A DNA stretch of 64,000 nucleotides, taken from NCBI RefSeq assembly GCF_020010905.1, contig NZ_JAGJBY010000001.1, forward strand, positions 5,786,001-5,850,000. The letters are read 5' to 3'. Shown piece after piece: positions 34,822 to 43,738 of the stretch. A program made the position numbers and the translations under genes. Numbering within the stretch: the first letter of the stretch is position 1; each line of letters opens with the position of its first letter. The notes under the pieces are model-generated. The model was not told the DNA's origin, did not search any database, and worked only from the letters and a program-made list of their open reading frames with translations. Source of the stretch: Streptomyces acidiscabies (lineage in GTDB: Bacteria; Actinomycetota; Actinomycetes; Streptomycetales; Streptomycetaceae).

Positions 34822-35385
34822 ATGGATGATGGACGCCGGGTCTATGAAGTCCGTTATGGCTGGAATGCCCAGGCGGTGAAAGGGGCACTGTTGTGCCTGC
34901 TCTTCCTCGGGCTCGCCTTCGTCCCGGGTTCTCCGGGCTGGGCCGCCGCCGTGCTCGGCGTCATGGGGGCCATCCTCTTCTCGGGGATCGCCCTGCTGGC
35001 TTGCTCACGCCGGGTGGCTCTCCGGGTCGGTCCGGAAGGTGTGATGCTGGGTGGCACGCCGTTTGGCATCAGGGCTGAGCTAACGGAGTGGCCGGAGGTC
35101 GCGTCCATCGAGCTGTGGACAGAGCCGCCGCATCGCATGGTGAAGACGTCGTATATCGGTGTGCGCCACAAGAACGGATCTGCACCTTTGCCGGGGAGCT
35201 CGCCCGCGCTTCGACAGATTGACGAATACCTGGCCGAGCATGTTCCCGCCGGGTTCGTGGAGGCATTCAGTGGAACCGTTCTGTCGAGCCGCGGAATGGT
35301 TTTGTGGCGTGTGGACCGCGCCCGGCTGAAGGCGACGCTCCGGGCTTTCGCTCCCGAGGTTTACCTCTTTGACCACCTGGACTAA
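34822..35385 (+). CDS. Membrane protein of unknown function
   Basis: 187 residues starting MDDGRRVYEVRYGWNAQ. Two hydrophobic segments (~16-38 and ~42-62, LLCLLFLGLAFV and VLGVMGAILFSGIALL) are followed by a soluble domain with WPEVASIELW and a C-terminal DHLD, resembling small bacterial PH-like membrane proteins. The stop codon TAA is made from a TA target base pair plus the first base of the adjacent IS; without the IS the codon would be TAG, so the protein is unchanged. Confidence 0.7.
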   Translation: MDDGRRVYEVRYGWNAQAVKGALLCLLFLGLAFVPGSPGWAAAVLGVMGAILFSGIALLACSRRVALRVGPEGVMLGGTPFGIRAELTEWPEVASIELWTEPPHRMVKTSYIGVRHKNGSAPLPGSSPALRQIDEYLAEHVPAGFVEAFSGTVLSSRGMVLWRVDRARLKATLRAFAPEVYLFDHLD

Positions 35386-36262
35386 GGGCTGTCCCGTAAC
35401 TGCTGGTCACGGGTGAGATGATCTTGATGTGTCTGGTGTGATCACGGCGTCGGAGCCGTCCTGGATAGCCCCGTTCACCGGGCTGAGCCCCCGCCTGTTC
35501 GGCAAGCTGGTGACCGTACTGCGGCGCGAAGGTGCGGATGCGGTCCGCAAGGGCCGGCCGTGGAGCCTCCCGCTGGAGGACCGGGCTCTGCTGGTCGCGG
35601 CGTACTGGCGCACGAACTTGACGATGCGCCAGCTCGCCCCGCTCTTCGGGGTGTCCAAGTCGGCAGCCGACCGCATCATCGACCACCTCGGGCCGATGCT
35701 CGCGCTCCAGCCCCGCAAGCGGTTCGCCAAGGACACCGTGCTCATCGTGGACGGCACCCTGGTCCCCACCCGGGACCACACGGTCGCGGAGCAGTCCAAG
35801 AACTACCGGTACTCGACCAACCATCAGGTCGTCATCGACGCCGACACCCGCCTGGTCGTCGTGGTGGGCCGGCCTCTCGCCGGAAACCGCAACGACTGCA
35901 AGGCGTGGGAGGAATCCGGCGCCAAAGCCGCTGTCGGCAAGACCATGACGATCGCCGACGGCGGCTATCCCGGGACCGGGCTCGTCATGCCCCACCGCCG
36001 GCGCAAGGGCGAAGACCTTCCGGACTGGAAGGAAGCACACAACAAGTCCCACAAGCAGGTCCGCGCCCGCGTCGAGCACGTCTTCGCCCGCATGAAGACC
36101 TGGAAGATCCTCCGCGACTGCCGCCTCAAAGGCGATGGCGTCCACCACGCCATGCTCGGCATCGCCCGGATACACAACCTCGCCCTCGCCGGATAGACGA
36201 GCGGCCCGCACGACGGCCAACCACGCCCGAGACAGCTCGAAGATCATTTACGGGACAGTCCT
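35385..36262 (+). mobile_element. IS5-like insertion sequence (878 bp) in a stop codon
   Basis: Terminal repeats AGGGCTGTCCCGTAACTG (35385) and the complement of AGGACTGTCCCGTAAATG (ending 36262) match at 16 of 18 positions. TA flanks both ends (35383-35384 and 36263-36264). It carries a single 255-residue DDE transposase. Ends are clear; the 2-bp duplication is too short to be certain of the boundary. Confidence 0.85.
35429..36196 (+). CDS. IS5-family-like (DDE_Tnp_4) transposase
   Basis: 255 residues. An N-terminal HTH (LRQLAPLFGVSKSAADRIID-like, here MRQLAPLFGVSKSAADRII) precedes the DDE domain: Asp in VLIVDGTLVP, Asp in TIADGGYPGTG, Glu in RARVEHVFARMKTWKI. GTG 35429 is used; an ATG two bases earlier is out of frame. 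Intact. Confidence 0.9.
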   Translation: MSGVITASEPSWIAPFTGLSPRLFGKLVTVLRREGADAVRKGRPWSLPLEDRALLVAAYWRTNLTMRQLAPLFGVSKSAADRIIDHLGPMLALQPRKRFAKDTVLIVDGTLVPTRDHTVAEQSKNYRYSTNHQVVIDADTRLVVVVGRPLAGNRNDCKAWEESGAKAAVGKTMTIADGGYPGTGLVMPHRRRKGEDLPDWKEAHNKSHKQVRARVEHVFARMKTWKILRDCRLKGDGVHHAMLGIARIHNLALAG

Positions 36263-36299
36263 TAGATGATCAGGCCTGAGGGGTGGTTGGGGGATAGCG

Positions 36300-36479
36300 C
36301 CGCAGCTCACGGACGCCGAGCTGGTCACCCTGGCGATGATGCAGGCCGTGCTCGGTTTCTCCTGCGAGGCTGGATGGCTCCGGCGCGCCCGGGCCCACCT
36401 TCGCAACAAGCGGCTGCGCCGGGTCACCCGGATCCTGGCCACCCAGTACGGCTACCGCGCCAGCCACAGCTGCTTCTGA
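36300..36479 (+). pseudogene. Decayed transposase remnant (IS982-like)
   Basis: A 59-codon open piece reads PQLTDAELVTLAMMQAVLGF ... EAGWLRRARAHL, then NKRLRRVTRILATQYGY, ending in TGA. The PQLTDAELV...LGF pattern is that of Streptomyces IS982-like transposases, in which a much longer stretch separates HL from NKRLR; the join suggests an internal deletion, and there is no start and no catalytic domain. It abuts the right end of the IS5-like element. 36480-36653 shows no gene. Confidence 0.6.
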
Positions 36480-36653
36480 CGACGTACCGATCGAAGCCGA
36501 CGCCCGCCCACCATCCGGGCAAGAGGCGTAGTGGAGAAACTCCAACACCTGCTCAAGATCCTTGTGCCCGGCACGAGCTCCGCCCCCGCCCGCCCCACCG
36601 CAGACTGACAGGGCGTGACGACCCAACTCCCCGTCGACCCAAGGACCGCATCC

Positions 36654-37856
36654 GTGAGCGAGCGCGTACTCATCCCCCGCAACCGGGGCTTCCTCTTCCT
36701 CGACTCCCACCCGGCGGGCTGCGAGCGCCTCGTCGCCGATATGTGGCAGGCGTGCCCCGACCCTGCCGTCGCCCCGGCGGAGACCGGCCCGGTTGCCCTG
36801 GTCATCGGCTCCTCCGCCGGGTACGGCCTCGCGGCGACCCTCGCAGGGCTCAAGCGCGCCGGCATCCGGGGCATCGCCGTCTGCTTCGAGAAGGCCCCCA
36901 CGGAACGCCGCACCGCCACCGCCGGCTGGTACCGCACCGCCGCCACCGCAGACCTCGCACGCACCGCCGGACGCGACCTGGTCTTCCTGAACGGCGACGC
37001 GTTCTCCGACGGGATGAAGGACCAGGTCGCCGACCTGATCGAGACCCGCTTCGGCGGCAAGCTCGACCACCTGATCTACTCCGTCGCCGCGCCCCGCCGG
37101 ACGGACCCCGACACGGGGACGACGTACGCGTCCGTCCTCAAGCCGATCGGGCAGGCCAGCCGTACGAAGACCCTCGTCTTCGAGGACCAGGGCGTCCCCG
37201 AGGTCCGCGAGGTCGAGACCGCGCCCGCCGAGGGCGACGACGTCGAGCAGACGATCGCCGTGATGGGCGGCGCGGACTGGGAGCGCTGGATCGACCACCT
37301 CTCCGCGCGCGACCTGCTCGCCGAGGGCTTCTCCACCGCCGCCCTGTCGTACATCGGCTCGCACCTCACCGAGGCCATCTACCGGCAGGGCACCATCGGC
37401 GCGGCCAAGGCCCACCTGGAGGCCACCGCCCGCACCCTGGACGAGCGGCTCGCGAAGACGGTCGGCGGCAAGGCGGTCACCTCCGTGAACGGCGCCGCCG
37501 TCACCCAGTCCTCGACGGCCATCCCCGGCATCGCCCTCTACACCGGCCTGCTGCGCGGCGTCCTCGGCGACGACATGGTCTCGCCGATCGGCCAACTCGC
37601 CGCCCTCTGGGACCAGTTGACCGGCGTCACCCCGCTCGACCTGGACGACGAGGGCCGGGTCCGGCTCGACGCCTGGGAACTCACCGACGCGGTACAGACG
37701 GCCGTCGCGGAACGCTGGGAAGCGGCGACGACCGACACCATCGCCGATCTCGCCGCCCTCGACTGGTTCCACGCGGAGGTACGGCGCCTGTACGGGTTCG
37801 CCGTACCCGGCGTCGACTACGCGGCGCAGGTGGAGACGGAGGTGGCCTGGCCTTAG
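36654..37856 (+). CDS. fabV: FabV-type enoyl-ACP / trans-2-enoyl-CoA reductase
   Basis: 400 residues. N-terminus IPRNRGFLFLDSHPAGCERLV, nucleotide site VIGSSAGYGLAATLAGL, and the FabV catalytic Y-x8-K as YRQGTIGAAK (Tyr ~243, Lys ~252). It reduces enoyl thioesters with NADH and confers triclosan tolerance in some bacteria. GTG 36654 is chosen for AAGGA 8 nt upstream and the normal family length; GTG 36615 is weaker. No fatty-acid genes adjoin. Confidence 0.92.
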   Translation: MSERVLIPRNRGFLFLDSHPAGCERLVADMWQACPDPAVAPAETGPVALVIGSSAGYGLAATLAGLKRAGIRGIAVCFEKAPTERRTATAGWYRTAATADLARTAGRDLVFLNGDAFSDGMKDQVADLIETRFGGKLDHLIYSVAAPRRTDPDTGTTYASVLKPIGQASRTKTLVFEDQGVPEVREVETAPAEGDDVEQTIAVMGGADWERWIDHLSARDLLAEGFSTAALSYIGSHLTEAIYRQGTIGAAKAHLEATARTLDERLAKTVGGKAVTSVNGAAVTQSSTAIPGIALYTGLLRGVLGDDMVSPIGQLAALWDQLTGVTPLDLDDEGRVRLDAWELTDAVQTAVAERWEAATTDTIADLAALDWFHAEVRRLYGFAVPGVDYAAQVETEVAWP

Positions 37857-37984
37857 CGCACCCGTCGTACGGCGTCGCTCCTCGTGCGACCAGCGCTTCC
37901 GAGGCCGTCGGCCGCCCCGTCCGGCGGAATCGCCGCCGCTACCCTCGACCCGGTACGGCAGCGGACCGCGTCCGGAAGGCTCCC

Positions 37985-39391
37985 ATGACGAAGATCATCG
38001 AAACCGGCGGCGGGAAGGTCCGGGGCGTCGAGTCCGGCGACGGCGTCCTGTCCTGGCGCGGCATCCCCTACGCCGCCCCGCCGGTAGGGGAGTTGCGCTG
38101 GCGCGCGCCCCGCCCCGCCGAGCCCTGGACCGGCGTACGCGACGGCTCCCGCCCCGGCAACCCCGCGATCCAGCCGCCGCCGCTGATGCCCGGCCCCGCG
38201 GGCCCTCTGGAGATACCGCCGCCCTCCGAGGACTGCCTGTACCTCAATGTCACCGCCCCCGCCGGCGCCGAGCGCGCACCCGTCCTCGTCTGGCTGCACG
38301 GCGGCGGCTACCACGTCGGCAACGGGCACGACATCGCGGGCGACGGCGCCGGATTCGCACGGGACTTCGGCGCCGTCGTCGTGAGCTTCAACTACCGTCT
38401 CGGCGCGCTCGGTTACCTCTCCCTGCCGGGCGAGGAACACACCGGCGCCCACGGCACCCACGACCAGATCGCCGCCCTGCGCTGGATCCGCGCCAACATC
38501 GCGGCGTTCGGCGGCGATCCCGGGCGGGTGACGGTGTACGGCGTGTCCGCCGGGGCCAAGTCCGTCTCCAACCTGATCGCCTCGCCGCTCACCCGGGGCC
38601 TCATCCACGGCGCCGCGACCAGCAGCGGCGGCGACCACGTGGCAACTCCCGCGCAGAGCAGGGCCCTTGCCGCACGCTTCCGCAAGGAACTCGGCGCCGA
38701 CGATCCCCGGGAGGCGCCCGCCTCAGCCGTCCTCGACGCGCAGAACGCCATCGCCCAGGGCCTGGAGGCCACGTGGGTCTGGCGCCCCGCCGTCGACGGG
38801 CTCGCCATCCCCCGCCGGCCCACCGACGCCATCGCCGACGGCGCCGCCACGGGCATCCCGCTCCTCGCCCAGCACTGCCTGAGCGAATGCCTCCTCTTCG
38901 AACTCGGCGCACCCGGCTCCGCCGCCCGTGCCGAACGGATTCTGACGGATGCCTTCGGCTCCGCCGGGTGCGCTGAGATCCTCGCGGCCTACGGCGAGGG
39001 CGATCGGACCGCCGTCATGACCGACGAGCGGTACGCCGTCCCCACCACCCGCCTCGCCGACGCCCAGAGCACCCACGCTCCCGTCTGGCGCTCCCGGTAC
39101 GACGGTCCCCTCACCGAGTACGGCGGACTCCCCGCGTTCCACGGCTCCGACGCCCCGGCGATCTGGACGGGCGGAGCCGGCGCGGAGGGGCAACTGCACG
39201 CCGCCTGGGGGGAGTTCGTGAGGACCGGGGCGGTGGGATGGACGCCGTACGCGGTGCCCGGGCGGGCGACGATGCTGTTCACCGCTGAGGGGCGTCGACT
39301 GGAGAACGACCCCGACGGGGAGCGGCGCGCGGTGTGGGAGGGGCGGGAGTGGCGGGCGGGGACCTGGTACGACGTGGGGGAGGGGTTCTGA
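37985..39391 (+). CDS. Carboxylesterase (type B)
   Basis: 468 residues, no signal peptide. WRGIPYAAPPVGELRW, SEDCLYLNV, LVWLHGGGYHVGNG, and nucleophile elbow YGVSAGAKSV (canonical GESAG is here GVSAG). The general family hydrolyses esters and some amides. The substrate is unknown. It converges on the P450 gene with 7 bp between stops. Confidence 0.9.
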   Translation: MTKIIETGGGKVRGVESGDGVLSWRGIPYAAPPVGELRWRAPRPAEPWTGVRDGSRPGNPAIQPPPLMPGPAGPLEIPPPSEDCLYLNVTAPAGAERAPVLVWLHGGGYHVGNGHDIAGDGAGFARDFGAVVVSFNYRLGALGYLSLPGEEHTGAHGTHDQIAALRWIRANIAAFGGDPGRVTVYGVSAGAKSVSNLIASPLTRGLIHGAATSSGGDHVATPAQSRALAARFRKELGADDPREAPASAVLDAQNAIAQGLEATWVWRPAVDGLAIPRRPTDAIADGAATGIPLLAQHCLSECLLFELGAPGSAARAERILTDAFGSAGCAEILAAYGEGDRTAVMTDERYAVPTTRLADAQSTHAPVWRSRYDGPLTEYGGLPAFHGSDAPAIWTGGAGAEGQLHAAWGEFVRTGAVGWTPYAVPGRATMLFTAEGRRLENDPDGERRAVWEGREWRAGTWYDVGEGF

Positions 39392-39398
39392 GCCGGTG

Positions 39399-40529
39399 TC
39401 AGGGCGCCCCGGCGAGCCGGACCTTCAAGCTCGCCGGACCCCTGAACTCCCAGCCCCGGAACACCGGTTGCTCGGTGAGGCGCACTCCCGGGTACGCCGT
39501 GAGCAGCTCCTCCAGCGCGATCCGCACCTGCGTACGGCCGAGCGTCGCCCCCACACACGCGTGCGCGCCCGCGCTGAACGCCAGATGGTGGTTGTGCGCG
39601 CGGCCGACGCGGAACTCGTCCGGCGCGTCCCAGCAGCGGGGGTCGCGGTTCGCGGAGGCGAGGACGGCCAGGACGAGCGTGCCCGGGGCGAGCCGCGTAC
39701 CCGAGAGGACGGCCGGCGTGGTGACGCGGCGGGTGACCGTACCCACGGGTGAGCCGTACCGCAGGGCCTCCTCCACGAGTTCCGCGAGGTCGGCGCCGGT
39801 GCCGGGCACCGTCAGACGGGCCGTCAGCGCGTGGGCGAACAGGTCGCGGGGTTCCTGGATGCCGCCCAGGATCAGAAGCTTCACCGTCGCCGCCAGCTCT
39901 GCGAAGGACGCGCCGCCGGCTGCGAGGCCCGCGAGCAAGGTGCCCTGGGTGCGGCGCCGGAGGCAGTCCCCCAGCATCTCGTCCACGGCAGCGCTCGCCG
40001 CCTCCGCGCGGTGCTGTTTCGCCGGGTTCTGTTCGTAGTTGGCGGCGCCACCGGCGATCGCCGCCACCCATTCCGCGAACGACTCCACCGGCAACTCCGG
40101 TAGCCCTGTGGCCTTTTGGAGGACGCGGACGGCGAGGGGGAGGGCGTACGCGGACAGCAGGTCGACCTCCTCGCCGGGTTTCCGTTCACGCAGGAGGGCG
40201 CGGGCGCAGTCCCGTACGACGTGTTCCAGGGAACGCCGGACCACGGGAGGACGCAGGCCCGCTGTCAGAGGTGCGCGCAACCGGCGGTGGTACTCGCCGT
40301 CGCTGTGCACCAGGTTCGGCCCGACGACCTGCGACAACGGGGAGTCGTGCACCGCGGCGCCGAACGCCTCCGCGTCCCGGCACACCCGGTGGACGTCCGC
40401 CCAGCGAGTGACCAGGTGCGCGCGCAGGAGGGGGACCCGGGACACCGGCTCCTCCTCACGCAGGCGTCGGTACAGGGGGTAGGGGTCGGTGTCGAGAGCC
40501 TCGATCGTGATCGTGTCGCCGATGGTCAT
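39399..40529 (-). CDS. Cytochrome P450 with atypical I-helix
   Basis: 376 residues. The haem loop FSAGAHACVGATLGR and ExxR (EALR in VEEALRYGSPV) are intact. The I-helix reads LLILGGIQEPRDLFAH: the usual AGx(D/E)T is replaced by GGxxEPRD, so the proton-delivery Thr is absent. Such sequences occur in a subset of actinobacterial P450s that catalyse unusual or peroxide-type reactions. No ferredoxin is adjacent. 40530-40751 holds no gene. Confidence 0.88.
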   Translation of the reverse strand: MTIGDTITIEALDTDPYPLYRRLREEEPVSRVPLLRAHLVTRWADVHRVCRDAEAFGAAVHDSPLSQVVGPNLVHSDGEYHRRLRAPLTAGLRPPVVRRSLEHVVRDCARALLRERKPGEEVDLLSAYALPLAVRVLQKATGLPELPVESFAEWVAAIAGGAANYEQNPAKQHRAEAASAAVDEMLGDCLRRRTQGTLLAGLAAGGASFAELAATVKLLILGGIQEPRDLFAHALTARLTVPGTGADLAELVEEALRYGSPVGTVTRRVTTPAVLSGTRLAPGTLVLAVLASANRDPRCWDAPDEFRVGRAHNHHLAFSAGAHACVGATLGRTQVRIALEELLTAYPGVRLTEQPVFRGWEFRGPASLKVRLAGAP

Positions 40530-40751
40530 GCGGTGAGGGTGACCGGTGGGGGCGGCGGCGTACCGCTCCGAGGGCTAAGTCCCGCGAACGGGCGAGGCCC
40601 CGTGAACAGGGGGAGCCGGCTTACGCGGCGGGTGCCTGCGACGGGTGAGGCCGGCTCACGGGCGAGGCTCCGGCCGTTCACCCAGCATTCGCGCCGATGT
40701 CGGAAGTTGGTCCCTCCGCAACCTCGTCGCGTTCTGGATCAGCGGCTTACC

Positions 40752-41441
40752 ATGCGCGTACGTGAGCGGCACATGGGGGAGGCGCGCTTGTCCGGCGGTA
40801 TGCGTGAAGGTTTCGTGGGGGCGGGGCACCTGCCGTCCGGCGTACGGCTGTACCGGATCGGCGCGGACGGCACCGTCCTCCTCGCCGACCGCGACGGCGC
40901 CCGCGAACTCGGCCCCGACAAGGACCTGTTGAGGTTCATCGACGACGGCCAGTTCGCCCACTACCTCGTCGGCGACGCCAAGACCTCACCCGAACGCCCC
41001 TCCAACGCCACCGTCAAACTCGGCATCGTCGGCCCGCGCAGCGCCTTCACCCCCCACGCCCACGGCGGCGAGCACTACGTCCTCAGCCTCGGCTACGCCG
41101 CCTGCGGACTGTACGACGCCGAACGCGACCGCGTCACCGAAGTCCCCCTCGCCCCCGGCGAGTTGATCCGCATCCCCGAGATGATGCCGCACTCCTTCGC
41201 CAACCGGAACACCGACCCGCTCACCATCCTCGCGGCGAACACCGGCTACGGCATCGACCACGAGGACTACGCGATCACCGCGGACGAGGCCGAACGGCGC
41301 GGCGGGTTCGGCCAACTCGCCGCCGCCCTGCGGGACATCGAACGCCACCAGGGCGTCCACGGCACCGGCGCCACCACCGTCCGCGAACGCCTCGCCGCCC
41401 GCCTGCGGCGCATCGCGCAAGGACTGGAGGGCCGCACATGA
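40752..41441 (+). CDS. Cupin-domain protein
   Basis: 229 residues. A single cupin core: FTPHAHGGEHYVLSLG (His, His, Glu ligands) and later MPHSFANRN (His ligand), preceded by a short domain (SGVRLYRIGADGTVLLADRDG). Cupins of this kind are metal-dependent enzymes or binding proteins; here the short fold and C-terminal Arg-rich helix give no further clue. The start is uncertain (ATG 40752, 40773 or 40800; none has a good ribosome site). The stop overlaps the next gene as ATGA: first gene of an eight-gene run. Confidence 0.75.
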   Translation: MRVRERHMGEARLSGGMREGFVGAGHLPSGVRLYRIGADGTVLLADRDGARELGPDKDLLRFIDDGQFAHYLVGDAKTSPERPSNATVKLGIVGPRSAFTPHAHGGEHYVLSLGYAACGLYDAERDRVTEVPLAPGELIRIPEMMPHSFANRNTDPLTILAANTGYGIDHEDYAITADEAERRGGFGQLAAALRDIERHQGVHGTGATTVRERLAARLRRIAQGLEGRT

Positions 41442-42436
41442 TCTGCCCGCACTGCCAGCAGTCCCTCCTGCTCAAGGAACGCCCCGGCAACCGGTGCGCC
41501 AAATGCGGGCGCCGGTACGTCTTCGACCCCAAGACCAACCCCCTCAAGCTCAACGACCTCCGGGTCCGCCGGGTCGCGTCGGCCCTCACGGCGAACGGAC
41601 AACTCCCCTGCACCACCGGCCAGTTGTGGTACGCCCTCTCGCGCCGCTCGCTGCGTGAGCCCCGGGTCGAGATGGGGTGCGCGATCGCCCTGCTCGTCGT
41701 CGGAGGGGTCGCCGGCATCTTCGGACTCGACACCGGTACGGGCGCCGCCCAGGCCGTCGGCCTGCTCGCGCTCCTCGGGGCGGCCGGGTTTGCCGTCGCG
41801 CGCGGCATGGGGGTGGGGCGGGGGAAGCCCCGGATCGAGCGGGCGGCGTTCAGCACCGTCTCGCTGGCCACTTGGTGGATCGTCTACGGTTCGCTGCCGT
41901 CCGGCATCCTCGACGACAGCCGCGCGCCGCTGCCGCGAGAGGGGTCGGCGGGGAGGCCCGTCGTCCTCTGTCCGGACCGGTCCATCGCCGTCTTCCTGGA
42001 CGCGGCGGGCCTGGACGTCGTGACCGAACCGTCCGCGCTGCCCGGCCGGGTGCCTGTACTGGTCCTGCATGACGCCGACGCCGCCGGGGTGTTGTATGCG
42101 CACTGGGCCCGTAATGCTTACCCCGGGCGGGTCGTCGTCGATGTCGGGGTGCCGGTGGACGCCGTGTTCGGGGTGCGGAAGGCTGTACCCGTCCGGGGGG
42201 AGCGGCCGGGGTCCGACACCGTCAAGTCCCTTGTGGCGACCGGGGAATTGAGCGCCGGGCAGGTGAAGTGGCTGGGGCGGGGGTGGGGGTTCCCGCTCGT
42301 GGGGGTGCCGCCGGCGAAGCTGCTGGCCGCCGTGACGCGGGCGGTCGAGCAGGTCGAGGCGCGGCGGGAGGCTGCCGCCGTCGGGTTCCTGACCTGGCCC
42401 GAGGGTCCGGAGGCCGGGTCCAGGGGGCGCGGGTGA
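41438..42436 (+). CDS. Zinc-ribbon, winged-helix-like, membrane protein with TOPRIM-like motif (paralogue 1)
   Basis: 332 residues. Order: zinc ribbon CPHC...CAKC (3-24); a T-x-x-Q-L-x-Y motif (CTTGQLWYALSRRSLR), resembling the winged helix of topoisomerase VI A-type proteins; two helices (~80-125); WWIVYGSLPSGILD; then VLVLHDADAAGVLYA, which fits the TOPRIM D-x-D-x-x-G; and the shared C-terminal module VKWLGRGWGFPLVGVPPAKLL...GFLTWPEG. Not matched to a named family. It overlaps both neighbours by 4 bp and is the only one of three tandem paralogues with the full DxD. Confidence 0.7.
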   Translation: MICPHCQQSLLLKERPGNRCAKCGRRYVFDPKTNPLKLNDLRVRRVASALTANGQLPCTTGQLWYALSRRSLREPRVEMGCAIALLVVGGVAGIFGLDTGTGAAQAVGLLALLGAAGFAVARGMGVGRGKPRIERAAFSTVSLATWWIVYGSLPSGILDDSRAPLPREGSAGRPVVLCPDRSIAVFLDAAGLDVVTEPSALPGRVPVLVLHDADAAGVLYAHWARNAYPGRVVVDVGVPVDAVFGVRKAVPVRGERPGSDTVKSLVATGELSAGQVKWLGRGWGFPLVGVPPAKLLAAVTRAVEQVEARREAAAVGFLTWPEGPEAGSRGRG

Positions 42437-43737
42437 TCTGCCCCAGCTGCCAGGAGTCGGTGTTGCGCAAGGAACGCACCAACAGCGTGTGCGGCAAGTG
42501 CGGGCGCGCCTTCGCCCTCGACCCCAAGGTGCACGGCCGTGGCATGCACGACCTGCGCATCCGCCGCATCGCCGAACGCGCCACCGACTCCGGCCGCCGC
42601 AAGGTCACCGTCGCCCAACTCGGGTACCTGGCCCGCACCGACCACCGCACCTGGCCCGGCTCACCGGAACGGGGACGCAAGGGCTGGATCGGCTGCGGCA
42701 CCGGATTCTTCCTGGCCCTCGGGCTCGTCCCCCTCGGCATCGCCGTGAAGGACGTACCCGCCGGGGGACTCGTCTGGCTCGCGGGACTCGGGCTCGTCGT
42801 CCTCGGCTACCGGATCGCACGGGGGCAGCCATACCGGCCCGCCGTCGGCGCGGGCGCCAGCATCGCGCCCACGCCGGCCGCCTTCGGGTCGATGATGCGG
42901 CACCGGTGGATCCAGGTGTACGGCAAGCTGCCGCCCGGGATCGTGGACGAACAGACGTACGCGGCCAGCCGCAAGGGCATCACCGGCATGACCGAACTCC
43001 TCTGCCCCGACCTGGCGACGAGAGTCTTCCTCGCGGCGAACGGGGTGCCAGGACGCTGGAACTTCCGCCTTGTCGCCGGACTCGACGGGGTGTCGGGGCG
43101 GGTGCCGGTCGTCGTGCTGCACGACGCGGGCGTGTCGGGGGTGCGGCTCGTCGCCGAGGTGCGGGAGCGGTGGCCGGGGCAGGTGGTGGTGGACGCGGGG
43201 ATGCCGGTGCGGGCGGTGAGGGGGAATCGGCGGGCGGTGGTGCTGCATGGTGCGGTGGATGAGTGGTTCAGCCACTTGGCCAGTGAGAGGCTGAGCCGGT
43301 TGGACGGGGGAGTGGATGAGAGGCTGAGCCACTCGACCACTGGTGCCGCTGGTGTGGAGCAGTGGCTGAGCCACTCAGCCACCGGCGAGGGGGAGAGGCT
43401 CAGCCACTCGTCCACCGTGAAGGCCGAGAGGCTCAGCCACTCAGCTCCGGAAGCGGCGGGGAGGGCCAGCACGGAGAGGCTCAGCCACTCACCTCCCGAA
43501 GTGGCCGAGAGGCTCAGCCACTCAGCCACCCCCGCCCCCATACCCACCCCCACCCCAGATTGGCTCAGCCACCTGACCACCGAAGAGGTCCAGTGGCTCA
43601 GCCAAGGCTGGTACAGCCCCCTCGCCGCCGTCCCACCCGCCCTGCTGGAGTCGGTAGTGGTACGAGCCGTACGCCAGGCCACCCTCTTCCCCCTGGGATT
43701 CATGAGCTGGCCGACCTCCGAGAAGGACGGGAACTGA
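42433..43737 (+). CDS. Paralogue 2, with expanded SHS-type repeat insert
   Basis: 434 residues from GTG 42433 (GTGA overlap). Same order as paralogue 1: zinc ribbon CPSC...CGKC; VTVAQLGYLARTDHRTW; two helices; WIQVYGKLPPGIVD; VVVLHDAGVSGVRL, where the second TOPRIM Asp is Gly; and the C-terminal module VQWLSQGWYSPLAAVPPALL...GFMSWPTS. Between them residues ~276-391 are about ten copies of (E/D/Q)-(R/W)-(L/F)-S-(H/R/Q). The first intact copy EWFSHL and the last DWLSHL/QWLSQG resemble the linker at the same place in paralogue 1, suggesting local repeat growth. Confidence 0.7.
   Translation: MICPSCQESVLRKERTNSVCGKCGRAFALDPKVHGRGMHDLRIRRIAERATDSGRRKVTVAQLGYLARTDHRTWPGSPERGRKGWIGCGTGFFLALGLVPLGIAVKDVPAGGLVWLAGLGLVVLGYRIARGQPYRPAVGAGASIAPTPAAFGSMMRHRWIQVYGKLPPGIVDEQTYAASRKGITGMTELLCPDLATRVFLAANGVPGRWNFRLVAGLDGVSGRVPVVVLHDAGVSGVRLVAEVRERWPGQVVVDAGMPVRAVRGNRRAVVLHGAVDEWFSHLASERLSRLDGGVDERLSHSTTGAAGVEQWLSHSATGEGERLSHSSTVKAERLSHSAPEAAGRASTERLSHSPPEVAERLSHSATPAPIPTPTPDWLSHLTTEEVQWLSQGWYSPLAAVPPALLESVVVRAVRQATLFPLGFMSWPTSEKDGN
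43261..43610 (+). repeat. Degenerate coding tandem repeats (GAGAGGCTCAGCCACTC)
   Basis: A 17-bp core GAGAGGCTCAGCCACTC recurs, exactly or nearly, at least eight times at irregular 18-60 bp intervals, encoding ERLSHS-type units in frame. It begins with GAGTGGTTCAGCCACTT at 43261 and ends near CAGTGGCTCAGCCAAGG. Purely intragenic. Confidence 0.85.
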
Positions 43738-43738
43738 C

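Noticed and set aside
36266..37984. Upstream extension of the carboxylesterase frame
   Set aside because: It runs antisense-like through fabV in another frame; esterase homology starts at ATG 37985.
40613..40657. GAGCCGGC/GCCGGCTC inverted repeat between P450 and cupin genes
   Set aside because: The 29-nt loop and GC-rich, low-complexity surroundings make it weak as terminator or operator.
43261..43610. CRISPR-like repeat array
   Set aside because: Repeats are irregularly spaced, in frame and encode LSHS units within a conserved gene; no cas genes.
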